DNA from: Edolisoma coerulescens
Lineage: Eukaryota > Chordata > Aves > Passeriformes > Campephagidae
Length of the DNA stretch: 64,000 bases
Direction: 5' to 3'
NCBI GenBank assembly: GCA_013397115.1
Contig: VWZW01000522.1
Location: 1,400,091 to 1,464,090 of the forward strand
Part shown: positions 13,511-25,130 of the stretch, one piece after another
Layout of the letters: the number at the start of each line of letters is the position of its first letter
How positions within the stretch are numbered: the stretch's first letter is position 1
Notes under the pieces: model-generated
What the model saw: only the letters and a program-made list of their open reading frames with translations
Databases searched by the model: none
What the model was told of the DNA's origin: nothing
Made by a program: the position numbers and the translations under genes

Positions 13511-13566
13511 GATTTATTGCATTTTGGACCTGAATCTTGATTTATTTCAGTTTGGACCTGCACAAC
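13511..13566. repeat. 28-bp imperfect tandem duplication
   Basis: Two 28-bp units (13511-13538 and 13539-13566) share GATTTATT and TTTGGACCTG in register. The first 22 bases match except at two positions; the last six differ. It lies in the last ABCC4 intron, about 120 bp upstream of the second 52-bp dispersed repeat copy. Confidence 0.7.
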
Positions 13567-13687
13567 ACAAACGTGTAGCAAGAGCTTCTTTCAGTAAGCT
13601 TCTTTTTCTCTTTAAATGCATTTTCTGGAAAAGTATTGATTCTGCATATATCCTTTAAGTGCAAATTAAGAGGGTTTTTTCCTATAT

Positions 13688-13739
13688 TTTTTGAAAAGCT
13701 TTGTTCTTTGCAGCAAGGTTATTTAGTTACACCAGATAC
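13688..13739. repeat. Dispersed 52-bp repeat, copy 2
   Basis: This is the second copy of the segment at 9889-9940, in the same orientation, with two substitutions (T to C and C to A in the GTAGCACGG part). Just before it, TTTTTTCCTATATTTTT also matches sequence near 10254, so more than one segment from the 9.9-10.3 kb area may be represented here. Confidence 0.85.
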
Positions 13740-16019
13740 ACATCTTAAATTGGGAAGACTAACTTGAACATATTTGAGAAACATAATTTTGAAAAAAAAA
13801 TTTCGTGGGCCTCTTAGTGAAGCATTGCAAGACTGAACTATTGCTGGAACGTTAGCTCAGGCTTCCAAATTGATCCATGTTGCTACTGTATCCCTCACTT
13901 GGTCACTCAGTATCCCCATTTTTCATACAAATGTCAAAGAAAAAAAGGCAGGCACAACTCAAATTGGAGACTGCTGACTATGTATTAAATAGCCTGTAAG
14001 CCTGATGGCAACTGAGCTATGCTTGACATCATGAGACTGTTTTTATCTTTGCTCAGTTTACAAGAAGCTGCTAGGAGAAAATCCTATGGGAAAGTGAGAA
14101 ATAGTCATCAAGCAGTGAAAAAAGAAAAAAATAAAAGTGCTCAGTTATTCAGATAAACAGAAGTTGGTGTGTTCTCCCTGCTCTTGGCAGTGTTGAGAGA
14201 GGCTTTTCTGAAGGCTTTGGTGGCATCAGGATAGGGCTGGGTTTCTGTCAGTCAGGTTTCAAGTACTTTGAGGGAAAAATAAGGGTTGTTTTATTTTGCT
14301 TTAAAGCTATGACAGATGTGTAAATATTAAAATACTAGGTGTTATCTCACCTCAGTGATTACTTTTTAAAAGGTTGCAGCTTTGTTGGCAGTGGAAGAAA
14401 CTTGTATAAAGACTTGGGCATTTAATATCTTGAGGGATTGGGCTCAGGGGAAGAATTGCAATGAGACAGTTGAAAAGCAGCTGCCATTTCATTACATCTC
14501 TAGTAATGTGCCAAGGTTTTCTATTAGCTTTCCATTAAAAAAAAATCACATTCAAAAGCTGCATTAAAAGTATGCCAAAGTTTTATGTTTTAAACCAGGA
14601 ACGGGGTGAGAATACTGAGGCTGCCGTCTGCAGCGTGTGTGCAGTCAGCAGCCTCATTAACTTTCCTCTGTTGCATCCAATTGTGACTGGTTACTGAGGA
14701 ATGCCTCTTAACAGGACTCCCAATTCTTTTGTTGATTCAAATCAGACTTTAATATTCTTTGAAACTTGTAAAGATGCATATACCCTGTATTTAGTGAATG
14801 TGCACAAAAGATGACAGTGGTACTTACAGGACCATTTTTGTAGAATGACTATTTCTTTTTTATCCCATGTGTCTTATACATGTATTCATGTATATGAAAA
14901 GGACATTATTATCAAACAAACCGAACTTTGTTGACAACACTGTTAAATATAAATTGCCGAAATGTTTCATAAGCTGTACTCAAAGCAGTCTGACTGTGAG
15001 ACCTAACTCGTGACACGTGTCAGCTTCAGAAAGATAGTGTATTTTCTGTTTTTAAAGACTCAAACAAAACTTCTCACATTCTTCTTTGAAAAAAAATTGC
15101 ATTTGAAGTCCTTTTTCACCCAAACACATTTTTAGATAAGAGCACACAAGTCTTGACATTATTTCATTTTGTTATGCGCATCTGTCAAGGAACAGAGATA
15201 TGATACAGCTGCTAAAAACTGATGATTGTGGAACAGTGAAACTTGACAGCATTTCATTTCCTTTATGTTCTGATTATACATTTATCAGGAAACCTGTATC
15301 TCTTCTAGTTGAGCTAGAAATTGGTAGAATTCAGGAACTCAAAGGCTTGGCAAAGAACTGTCCTATTATTGGGTATCATCTTACGTTTTAGAGAAGTTGC
15401 TTGGTTGAGTCATTGTTAAAGCTTTTGCTTCCTCTTTCATTATTGTGCTTCACTATCCAGAGATCACATTTCTATAGGCCCTATAACTGCTCTGCAGCAC
15501 AAATTAAACGCTGGGATATTTCATACATATACTTCGAAGTTTCAATGGTTGTCAATCATAGTTTGTAAAATATAGGGATTACAACCTGATTTTAACATCC
15601 AAATCCATTGTGTTCATTTTATGTGTGAAAATGAGAAACCCTTGTGCAGACGCAAGATTTCACAGCTTCTTTGTCATCCTGTTTTTAATTTATCTCCCTG
15701 TTTTGAGCTAGTGAAATGATTTTACTTATCAGTTTAATGTAAAGCGATAAAACATATCTATTCATCTGAATTAACAAAATTTGAGGGGATCTACAGGTTC
15801 TCTGGGATTTTTCTCACCTTTTGTTACAATGTAAGTTCATATAGTAATTTTACTAATTTTTCCCTGACATACATTTACTGAATGCTGCTAACCTGAAGTT
15901 TCCGTTGGGATTCCTTAAGGATATGTATTTGTCTCTACTATATTTATCTCCAGAAACATTGTTTGAAGCTAAATGGACTTTGGTGCATAATTACTCATGG
16001 AATCCAATATTTTTCCTAG

Positions 16020-16127
16020 GTATACTTCAGTAAGAATTACCCAGAAGTTGTTCAGAATGGTCAGCTTGCCACAGACTCCTCCTTGGATCCTTCCTCAGGA
16101 TTATGCATAACTGAAACTGCACTGTGA
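16020..16127 (+). CDS. ABCC4: ABCC4 (MRP4) terminal coding exon with PDZ-binding tail
   Basis: The exon starts after TTTTTCCTAG and encodes 35 residues plus a TGA stop at 16125-16127, in phase 0 with the upstream exon. It begins VYFSKNYPE, comparable to VYFKRNYPH in the human protein, and ends ITETAL. The last four residues, ETAL, form a class I PDZ ligand (S/T-X-hydrophobic). In mammals this tail is known to bind PDZ scaffolds that control apical placement and turnover of MRP4. The middle of the tail is serine-rich and poorly conserved, while both ends are conserved, consistent with a functional PDZ tail. It is the last coding exon; the 3' UTR follows directly. Confidence 0.95.
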   Translation, partial: VYFSKNYPEVVQNGQLATDSSLDPSSGLCITETAL

Positions 16128-19100
16128 TTCCTCATTGCCTTAACTGTTTTCTGTAGAATGTAAACCTGAGATCACCTAAACTCAGTGACAACATTTGCAA
16201 ATGTTAACGGGAGAGGAAAGGGAGGGGAGCGATTCTTTGCACTGGACATCCTTCCTATTTAATACTGAGAAGAAAAATTTTATTGTCCCTGTTTCTTTAA
16301 TTTCAGTGCAATATGTTTTTCTTTCCAACTAATTATGTTTGTATTGCTAAGGAAATTAGGCAGATTCAGTTTCTATCTGAAAGTTACGTGGTAGAGATCT
16401 CTTTTATTTAAACAGGTGCAGGACACCTAACAGGTCTAGTGTGCATATTTGGAGCTTAGTAAAATAATTGGAATGTGTCTTTTTTTTTTTCTTTTAGAAA
16501 TACTCTGAGAGCAAGCAAAACCAAATTTTTTTCACTGTCACTTTAGCATGACAGCTCTGTCTGAACAGCAGATTCGGTAGTGTGCAACTTACTTGTCTAG
16601 AGCAACTGTCATTCTACCTGTCACAAGTACCTATGCAGGTTGGTAGGAAAAAAACTTGAAGAAGCCAAAAACACTTTTTCTTTTTGATAGAAAAGTACTA
16701 TATACTTGGTTTTTTTGATAAACAGTTCAAATAATGCTGTTCAAGATGAATGTAAATATTAGTTTTATTTTGCTAAAATCCAAATGCTGAAAAATCAATC
16801 TCAGTCTTCTGTACTTTAGAAGAAACTTACCACATTTGCACTGAAGAAATATTTAAATAATTTAACATACATTCCTCTTTTTACCCGGGTTATCAAAGAA
16901 AAAAAGGTATTAAAATAACTTGAGGAAATGTTTGAATGACATGTCATTATACCTAAATACTGTGGAGTACAAAGTTATCTTCAACACAACACATTGAAAT
17001 GTATACATTATTTGCATTTATTGTGCCTTAATATTTGTGCCTTCAAGCCAAAGCTGTAACTGCAGGGTACACAACAAATTCATTAGATATATGTTAAAAA
17101 TATGTAACTTTAGTATGTTTAAAGTTTTGCACCAGGGGTTCTGTTGAACTTCAGCTGTTTGAAGTTACCATCCTGCCAGAACAGGTAGGAAAATACAACC
17201 TGTAGTTTCGAATGGCTGTTGCTGATAGAGAGGAATGCAGTGAGAGAGGGGTTCAAATAAGTTATGTCCTGATTCAGCAAAGCACTTTAACACAAAGGCG
17301 CTATTCCCATGTTTAAAAAATAAGCAAGTGTTGTGCTGCTTCAGATTTTTTCAAATTCAGTGAGCTATTCTTTGAGGTCCAGTAGAAAATACATCTATTC
17401 ATCTCCGTTTTTAAAGGGCACAGGAGGGACTAAAAGGCAACAGATATCTTCAGGACATGGAAAATATTGTGCTTTTTTAAAAATACTGAAGATGCTTGCT
17501 ATTACCTTTGTAATGCCAAACAAGTGTTGTTTACCCAATGTTCATCCAGTGGTCTAAAAGTAAGGCAAACACGAATGTTTCTCATTTCAAGCAGTTCTAC
17601 CAGAATATAATTGAGTCAAATACAAAGTTACTGAGAAGTAAATTGAGGCCAAAGCCTGTGCCTCAGCACAGTCACTCATCTTGGACGTTTTCCTGTTCGG
17701 AGCCAGCCTGGCGGTGAGAGGCAGAATCCTTGTTCCCCTGTTGCAGCATCCTCCCTGCACTGGGGCTTGCTGTCCTGCTGTGAGATCCCAGGAGAGAGGG
17801 GATTGTGTCTGCAGTGCCACCAGCCAGCTTTCTGAGGGACAGGGGCGCTTTGGAGCTTGTGGAACCAACATCAGGCATCTGTGCTTGCTGGTACCATCCT
17901 CTTACATGGTTAGAAATCATTAGGGGGAGTTACAAAATGAGATGCTCTTGTCCCTAGCCTTTTCTTGGCAAGTCCTAACACTTCTCCTGCAGTGTGTAGC
18001 ACCTTACACTGTAACAAGTTCCACTGAGATCAGTGGAACTGAACTTCACACAGTGGTGTGCAGTAGGAGGCTTGTGCTACATCTGGTGATAAATATCAGC
18101 CAGCCAGGGGCAGCTAGCAGCCACCAAGCCATGTGGCACAGATGTGCTCTTGTAAGCAGTGCTTATGGCAGATCCTTCTGAGAACACACCAGCCACCCCC
18201 ACTTTGTATTGCTTGGCCCTTCTCTGAGCTCCTGCAGTCCACTCACACAGTGTCCTAGCACACAGTTACCATCCTGTGTATTCTGTGGCTGTTTTCTTTT
18301 CCATTAAAGTTGTTTGAAATAAGGGTAGGGCTGTTCTGCAGCTGAGTGAGAGTAGTGTTTGCATTGCACACATATGTGAAGATGTAAAGTTTAAATGTGT
18401 AAAGTCATGTTGGATAATGCTGGGGGACTGTAGCATAAAGGAAGTTCAACCTCACGGCCTTGTCCGTAACTGCCTTTTTGGCAAGGATCCATGGATCCAT
18501 ATCCAAACTCTGCTTAAGCTTTGCCATGGAAAGACCTGGTTGGAGTGGTGCGAAACAGAGCTAGGGTGAGCTGACCAGTAAGGCAGTGCACTTTATGGAG
18601 TTGGGAGTTTGAGCTCCTTTGTTCTTCTTTTTTTGAGCAGTGTGACTATATTCAGAGTCTGTGTTTTACAGTATGGAATTCTTCTTATTCCTAAACAGTT
18701 GTTATAAAAGAAGTGTGATGTACAATACAGAGGTTTTAAAATACTCTAAGAGAATCGTAAGTTCTCCTGGCCGTACATACCTTGAGTTTATATTTTTTAT
18801 CAGACCCAAGGAGATCTGCGCGCGTAAACCAAGGGTATAATTACAGTTTTAGTTCATTTCAGCTCTGAAATGAATCTATGGTGAGTTATATTTCAGAGCA
18901 GAACTCCAAAACGCTGGCTGCTGCAGACTCACTGGTATGAGACCCTGACAGATCTAGCTATCAGTCTATAAGCTAGAATTAATTTGATCCTGCAGCTTTT
19001 TGAATGTGTACAAAAATGTTAGGTATCTCTGAAAATGCTGATTCTGCTTCTTCACGTGTGTTGGCAGGACACTACTTGCTGTAGGTATCAAATATCAGTA

Positions 19101-19461
19101 TAAGAGAAAACAAATTTTTTTGGAAAATCACACTTGAAATCTGTAAATTGCTAAGTAGAACAACTGATAGCAAGTCATTCATGTCTGTCATTGGCATTAT
19201 TTCATCTTTTTGGTTTAAAGTAACAAAAATATTTTATTCAGGAAATTGTTTTTTAGATTCTTTTGTTGGTATTGTTGATAGCTGTTTTGTTCAGATGTTG
19301 GTTAGGGCTGACTGACCCATTTCATTTCAGTGAGGTGAAAAGGTGCAGTGTACCTAAATGGCAGAATTCAGATCAAGGGAAGAAAAAGGCCTTCGTGTGG
19401 TGAAAGTCTTTGTCTGTTAAATGAATACATTATCTTTACAGCTAGGTGTTTTATGTTTCCT

Positions 19462-19467
19462 AATAAA
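19462..19467 (+). terminator. ABCC4: Candidate poly(A) signal AATAAA (proximal)
   Basis: This is a canonical hexamer 3.3 kb after the ABCC4 stop codon. It is followed about 40 bases later by a GT/T-rich stretch (TGTTGTGCTTTATTT) that could act as the downstream element. It is one of several candidates; there is no direct evidence of use. Confidence 0.35.
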
Positions 19468-20397
19468 GAAAAATTTAAATAGTTTTAAACTTCCACTTTG
19501 AAAAATGTTGTGCTTTATTTGGAAATAGCAAAGCAGGTTACTCTAAGTTGCATTCCTTACTGGGGATCTTGGAAAAAGAACCCAGTCTCCTGAGCTATTC
19601 AAGCCTTTAAAATATTTCTTCACCATGAGGTGCCTTAAAGTATTCCAGAGTCTTATATAATTTTATACAGTAATACTGAAAATCATCAGTTACAGGACTG
19701 TTGTTTCTTTGGTGTAAAAATCTAGGAACAGCCTCTACTTCTGATCTCAAGAATTGTTTTTCACACATTTGTTTTGGTATGTCTTTGCTCCTTCTCAAAA
19801 GACCACTGTGAGCCAACAAAGCATGTTGGCATTTTCAAAGCCACAGTTCACCAGGATAGGCTATTTCATGTTTTGCTTATTTGCTTCTTCTAAGGACAAA
19901 AATTCTCTTTAGTGAACTGCATCATTTGCCAGATGGGCATAATCTTCTGTGATACCATTTGTACTGCCCTTTGCAAGAGGGAGGACCTTCTGACCAGCCT
20001 CACTAATTCTGGTTGCTTAGGTAATGTTGATAGTTTCTGTTAGCCTTCCCAATACATGTGTGAAATAAGATTGCAAAAAGAATCAGAAGAAATGCTGCTT
20101 TTTTTTGTTAATATGACCCTTTGAAATATCTCACTTCCAAGTTTGCCTCTTTTTTTTGGAGGGGGGAAGAAAGACTTGAAATCACTTCTTTCCTGTGATG
20201 GTGATGAGCATGACAGTTTTGCAGAAGGTGTGGCTTTCTGTGTATGTTTTACATTGTGTAACAGCACGCTGCTTTTTCATCATTTTAACTCTAGTTTTGG
20301 TTTGGTTTGGTTCTTGCATTTGTTGTAATAATTTGATTTTGGTATTGCTATGGAATTAATTCTTTTGTGGACGTTCATGTGACAACTGCTGTCATAC

Positions 20398-20403
20398 AAT
20401 AAA
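20398..20403 (+). terminator. ABCC4: Candidate poly(A) signal AATAAA (distal)
   Basis: A canonical hexamer in the context CATACAATAAAAGGC is followed 25-55 bases later by GTCTGTTGTC and GATGTGTGG, good GT-rich downstream elements. If used, the ABCC4 3' UTR would be about 4.3 kb. Confidence 0.35.
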
Positions 20404-20429
20404 AGGCATTTCTCAGAAGCGTGCCTAAG

Positions 20430-23400
20430 TCTGTTGTCATTGCAGATGTGTGGCTGAAGGCAGAATTTATGGGCTGAGCTAAGTCAGGACATGTCTGACA
20501 TCTCCAAACACCTCTCGGTGGCATTGGTAGCCCCAAGAGCTGAAAATCCTCCACTTGGAGGTACAAAACACAGTAGTGCATGCCAGCTTGGTTTTACCAG
20601 TTGTCTCCAGTCTGAGATCTCTCAGATCACAGTACCAATATTTTTGCTCTAATTGCTAAAAAGTATTGCAAATAGATTTTTAAAAATTGTGATGGAAGAC
20701 CCACTAAAGTTGCACTAGTGCAGACGGGGTATGGTCTCTGCCTGAAGTAGCTGGCAAGCTCACTGGGCTGGACAGTGGAAATGTGGAAGGCCAGTGGACA
20801 GAAGTGAGGTGTGTTAGCAGCATAACTCCAAAATCTGGTGTTACCTCTTAGTCCTGTACTTCTGTCTGACGAGTTTGTTGTTTAATTTAGCAAGACACTC
20901 GAAAACTTCTTTTTTCTGAAAACCATGCAATATTCCTCCCGATGTTTTCCAACTGTCTCAAGTACTTCACTCTGCTATTTTGATGCAGGATTTTTAGTAC
21001 AGGCTGAATTGTGCACTTGTCAATTATCCCCCAGTGCAGCAAGTTGCAGGACCTGGTGCAATATGAATTGTCATCTGTCCTTTTATACCATGGAATATGT
21101 GTTAAGAATTTCTCGTGTTTCTACCAAAAGTCTACCTCACAACCACTATGCAGCTGTCTTGGTTGCCTCTTAAGTGAATCTGACTTGGGTTGACACAGCA
21201 CAAGTCGCCTGGGGGATGTACAATATCCACCTGGAGCTATATCCCCCCAGAGCAAGCACTTGCCAAATGCATGTGCTCCCTTGTTAATACAGCAGTTCTC
21301 TTTTAGAAGTGGAAGAGGGAGATTTGTTCCCTTGCCTGAAAGAGAGCTGCTGATAAGTAACAAAGCCAAAGATGCTTTTTAGGAATCTGCTCGCAAAACA
21401 AGCATGAATTTCATAAACTCAGTGTTTAAAGCTGGTTCATGGATTTGGAGCAGTATTAATGTACAGAAAATCAGGGCCATACTCTGATGTATGAAATCAG
21501 GTTTCCACCGTCTTTACCTTGGCACCACTTAACTCCCAAATTGGCCTGGAATCAATAGCTTCATCTGTTTTGAGATACAAAATTCCCTATGGATCTTAGC
21601 CACGGATCCAGCACATGCTGAAAAGTACAATAACCTTGAGGAGAAACTGGAGGTAGTCCCACTGCCATTCAGGAGCCAGGGCACATCCTACTTTTAAGTT
21701 GCTGGGCTCAGCACAGAGTACTGGGATCATACTTGCTTTCTTCAAACACATGAGTTAAAAGCTGCACCAGAGCTCTTGCCCCTCTCCTGCATGGGACACC
21801 CTGGTTTTTTAGAGCATACTTTTGGGTGTTGTAGGCTTTTCTTAGGCTGAGCTGCTTGGACCTTCCCATCTAGTGCAGGACTGAAACAGAGTATTGAGGA
21901 TCTTCTTGATGGGAGTGTTCACCATGAGTGAATTACGTGGGAGATTGTTTACACCAGGACAAAGGAAAATCCTAGATTCAAGTCCAAGTTCCAGGGAGTA
22001 TTTATGCCTTTTATTCAATGATCATCTGTAGAAACACCAGGAGGAGATGGGGCTTCTGTTCCATTCTGTCAGCATAGCTGGGATGTCGCTGGGCAGCAGG
22101 ATCCATTTGCTTGTGTTCACTCCTGCTCTCTGGCCCCAGTGGGGCGGTGGTGGCCCAGGCTGCAGCTGCCACCACACAGGTCTGACAGGTCTGCTCTTTG
22201 CAGTCAGTGCTTCAGCTGTTGGGCACCTCTACCAAAGCAAACCCACTTCTCCTGCCTCCCCAAGGACGCTGTTGACCTGAGTGCTGTCGCTACCATGTGG
22301 AGCTCTGCTCTGGATGGGATGCTCTCAGTGCCCAGATGTTCCTGCTGCAGCTGCTCCTCCTACAGTATACAGGCAGTGAGTCTCGCTATAGACCAAGCTG
22401 TTTTCGGAGTCAATAAAGCTCCTAACAGAAGGGCTCTGGAATACTAGCTGAAGTTTCTGCATTCCCTATACCCAGAGACAAGCTCCCAGTTTATGCAGTT
22501 TAAATCACTGTGTTGCATCCAAGGGGATGTGTATCACCTGCTCACACTAACATCTGAATATGGTGCTCAAGTATGGCTGGTGGATTGTGTCAGGCACGTG
22601 AGACTTACAAAGAGCTATGGGGCTTTTTTCGTTTTCTTTCTCTTTTTCTCTCTTTCTGTTTTTCAGTTTTGGATATTTGCTATGGGGAATTAAAGTGAGG
22701 TGGAACAGTGAAAAATAGTTCCCTTTGTTTAATTCCAGTAAGCTTTGTACCTCACAGTTCAAGCACAGATAGCAAATAAAGAAAGGAGTTATTTATCCTG
22801 AGTATTCTGAAAAGAGCAAATCTTGCTAGTGTCCATGCCAGCTGACCTTCTTTGTGGCACTGTCTATTTTCCAGGAAAGGACCATAATTATCTTATGGCA
22901 TTAAATTGAGTTGGGTGGGAAATGCAGCCTCAAATTTATTAGTCAAAGTTTCATTGTCATCAAGAGCTTGTTCTTGAATATTACAGGCCTAGATTTTCTT
23001 TTCAATGTGAGTGCCAAGCATGAATAGGACAAGTGAGCGCTGTTGAACTGTCTCTTGAAAACATTGCCAGGATACCAAAAAAGAGGATTTTTCCCCCTCC
23101 CTGCCCAGCTGAGAGGATTTTTCCTCATTCTGTACCAGCAGGAAGGCAGCATTGTACCAAGAATATGGACCGCTCTGTGTTTTGGTTGATTTAACATGTA
23201 TGCACTTTTGCAGAGTAGTGATTTCCTTGAGTGGAGTTATGCAAGTAATTCACCGTGAGTCATTCATGCAGTGAATTAAGTGCCTCTTCCCACAACCAGG
23301 TCGTCTCCTGACAATCTTTTTTTCTTTTTTTTCTGGAATTACTCAACAAATCCTTCTGCAATTACTTTTGAGCATTCTGTGTAGATCACACATTTATGTA

Positions 23401-25130
23401 TGTGGTTAATGTTTGTTGATTTTTTTGAGTCATATTCATAATACATCAGAGAAAATACATAGTGTTTTCTCTGTACCGGTTGGTATAAATGTCCATACCT
23501 GCAAATAAAAATTTCGTTTTTATCTGGTTTCAGGTGAGCATGTGCCTGTTCATTTCTGTGTGTATCCCTGTCAATAAAACTAGATTTACTTGAATGGTGT
23601 GTCATATTATGCAAACACATCAACACAGAAGGGAAGGCAATCTGCATTTTTCAAATAGTTTTATGGAAAAGTCTCTGCTGCTTTTTCCAGCAGTAAGTGA
23701 TAGAGACCATCACGGGCTTGGGGGAACAGGAAGATGCCTCTGCACATGCCAGAAGAACGTAGAAAGCAGCAAGAGGCCTGCAGTCTGCTGGGATGGAGCA
23801 GGGCTGGCAGGAGTCTCCCTGCACAGGTTTTACCTGCCTAGGTTCTTTGTGTGTTTCTGTGCATGTAAGAAGTTGCAACAGACTCTGTGCAGAACCAGTT
23901 CAAGTTGCTGAAAGCAGAAAGTGAAAGGCCGAGTGCTGCTGGTAAGCAAGAGCAGGCGTTCATCCTGTGCCAGGCATGGCCGAAGCCTGTTCCCCACGGG
24001 TGTTGTCCTTACAAGTGCATTGGCTGACTGTCCCTCTGTCCCATTTGAGTAATCTCAGTCTTATTTTGGAGGAGGAGAAGCCCTCCAGAAAGGAGAAATT
24101 TTTAGGGAGAGCTTCCTAGAACATAAAGGAAGTAACAGTGAGGTTTCCCTCAGAGGTCTCCATCTCGCAGAAAAAAAATTGTCCTCTTCTGCTTTACAGG
24201 ACATGTGCTGGACCCTGCAGAGCTCATGGATGCTGTGCAAGGAAGGTGTAACAGCCCACATTGCTTAGGAGGACCTCTTAATGGGCTGGGTAACTGGCTA
24301 ATGGGGAAGCCTTTGCTGCAGCCAAATGGAATACTTAATAGGGACATGTAGATCTTTCGGAGATGACTGGGCTGCCAAAAGGAACGGGCAATGAACCAGT
24401 TGGAGCTGCTGATGCTGTTGTCACAGATTTACCAGAAAATCTGCTTTTCCTTCCAGCTGGGTTGTTTTTTTTTTCCTAAAGAAATGATTATCAGTTCAAC
24501 TTTTCCCTGGAACTGATACTGAGGCAAACTTCTATCAGATATTGCTAGGTGTAATGTGCCTTTTCATGACTTCTTGGCTCATGATGGCTGCCAAACTCAT
24601 AGGATATTTTGACCCTGTTACTGAAACTGTGGCTACTGTTGTTCATAGCTTTTCAGGACTTCCATTTGCCCATCCTGAGGGAACTATAAGAAAGACTAGC
24701 CCCTGCTGTTAAATTGTTTGCATAATTCCTTTTTTCTTTTTTTTCTATTTTTTAACTGGAAAGTTGGTCTTAGACTGGAAGAAGTATCAGCAATGCTAGA
24801 GTGATTCAAGATGAGTGTGTCCCTCTTCTCTCATCCATTGCCTTGAATTTGAGGAAAGTGCTTGATTTCCCACTTTGATTTCTCTGGACGACTCTTAATC
24901 CCAAATTTAAGTGAGGAGTTGATTTATTGTCTAGCATCAGGGAGGGGACATTAATTCCGTCTGCCACCCAGTGTTCCTGCTTGGAAAGAAAGAAACCTCC
25001 TCTGCTGTAGGTAAGATCAAACCCAAAGGGTATAAACTGGGTTGAAATCCATGTGTTCAGGCAGCTTGTCTGGAAAACGCAACTCTACTGCTGCTTAACC
25101 CTGTCGTTGCCTGGAAATCCTTGAAACACC
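20430..25130. other. Intergenic, no recognised gene
   Basis: Open frames here are short and resemble no family I know. There is a 30-bp-period duplication of AGAGGATTTTTCC at 23082 and 23112. An unusually strong polypyrimidine tract followed by CAG at 22624-22666 looks like a splice acceptor, but no exon is recognisable after it. Otherwise I see nothing. Confidence 0.6.

Larger units (their letters stand above)
11112..16019 (+). other. ABCC4: Last intron of ABCC4
   Basis: This 4.9-kb GT-AG intron lies between the two recognised ABCC4 exons. It begins GTAATT and ends TTTTTCCTAG. It contains a MIR-like remnant near 11761, a 28-bp tandem duplication at 13511 and the second copy of the 52-bp dispersed repeat at 13688. 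I see no other coding exon in it. The frame of the upstream exon remains open for 135 further codons at the start of the intron. Confidence 0.9.
16128..20425 (+). other. ABCC4: ABCC4 3' UTR and flanking region, end uncertain
   Basis: This follows the ABCC4 stop codon. It is AT-rich and has no recognisable coding exon. How far the mRNA extends cannot be decided from sequence alone. Candidate signals are ATTAAA at 16909-16914, ATTAAA at 18303-18308, AATAAA at 19462-19467 and AATAAA at 20398-20403. The two AATAAA signals have the better GT-rich downstream sequence. A short UTR ending near 16.9 kb and a long one of more than 4 kb are both possible. Confidence 0.45.
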
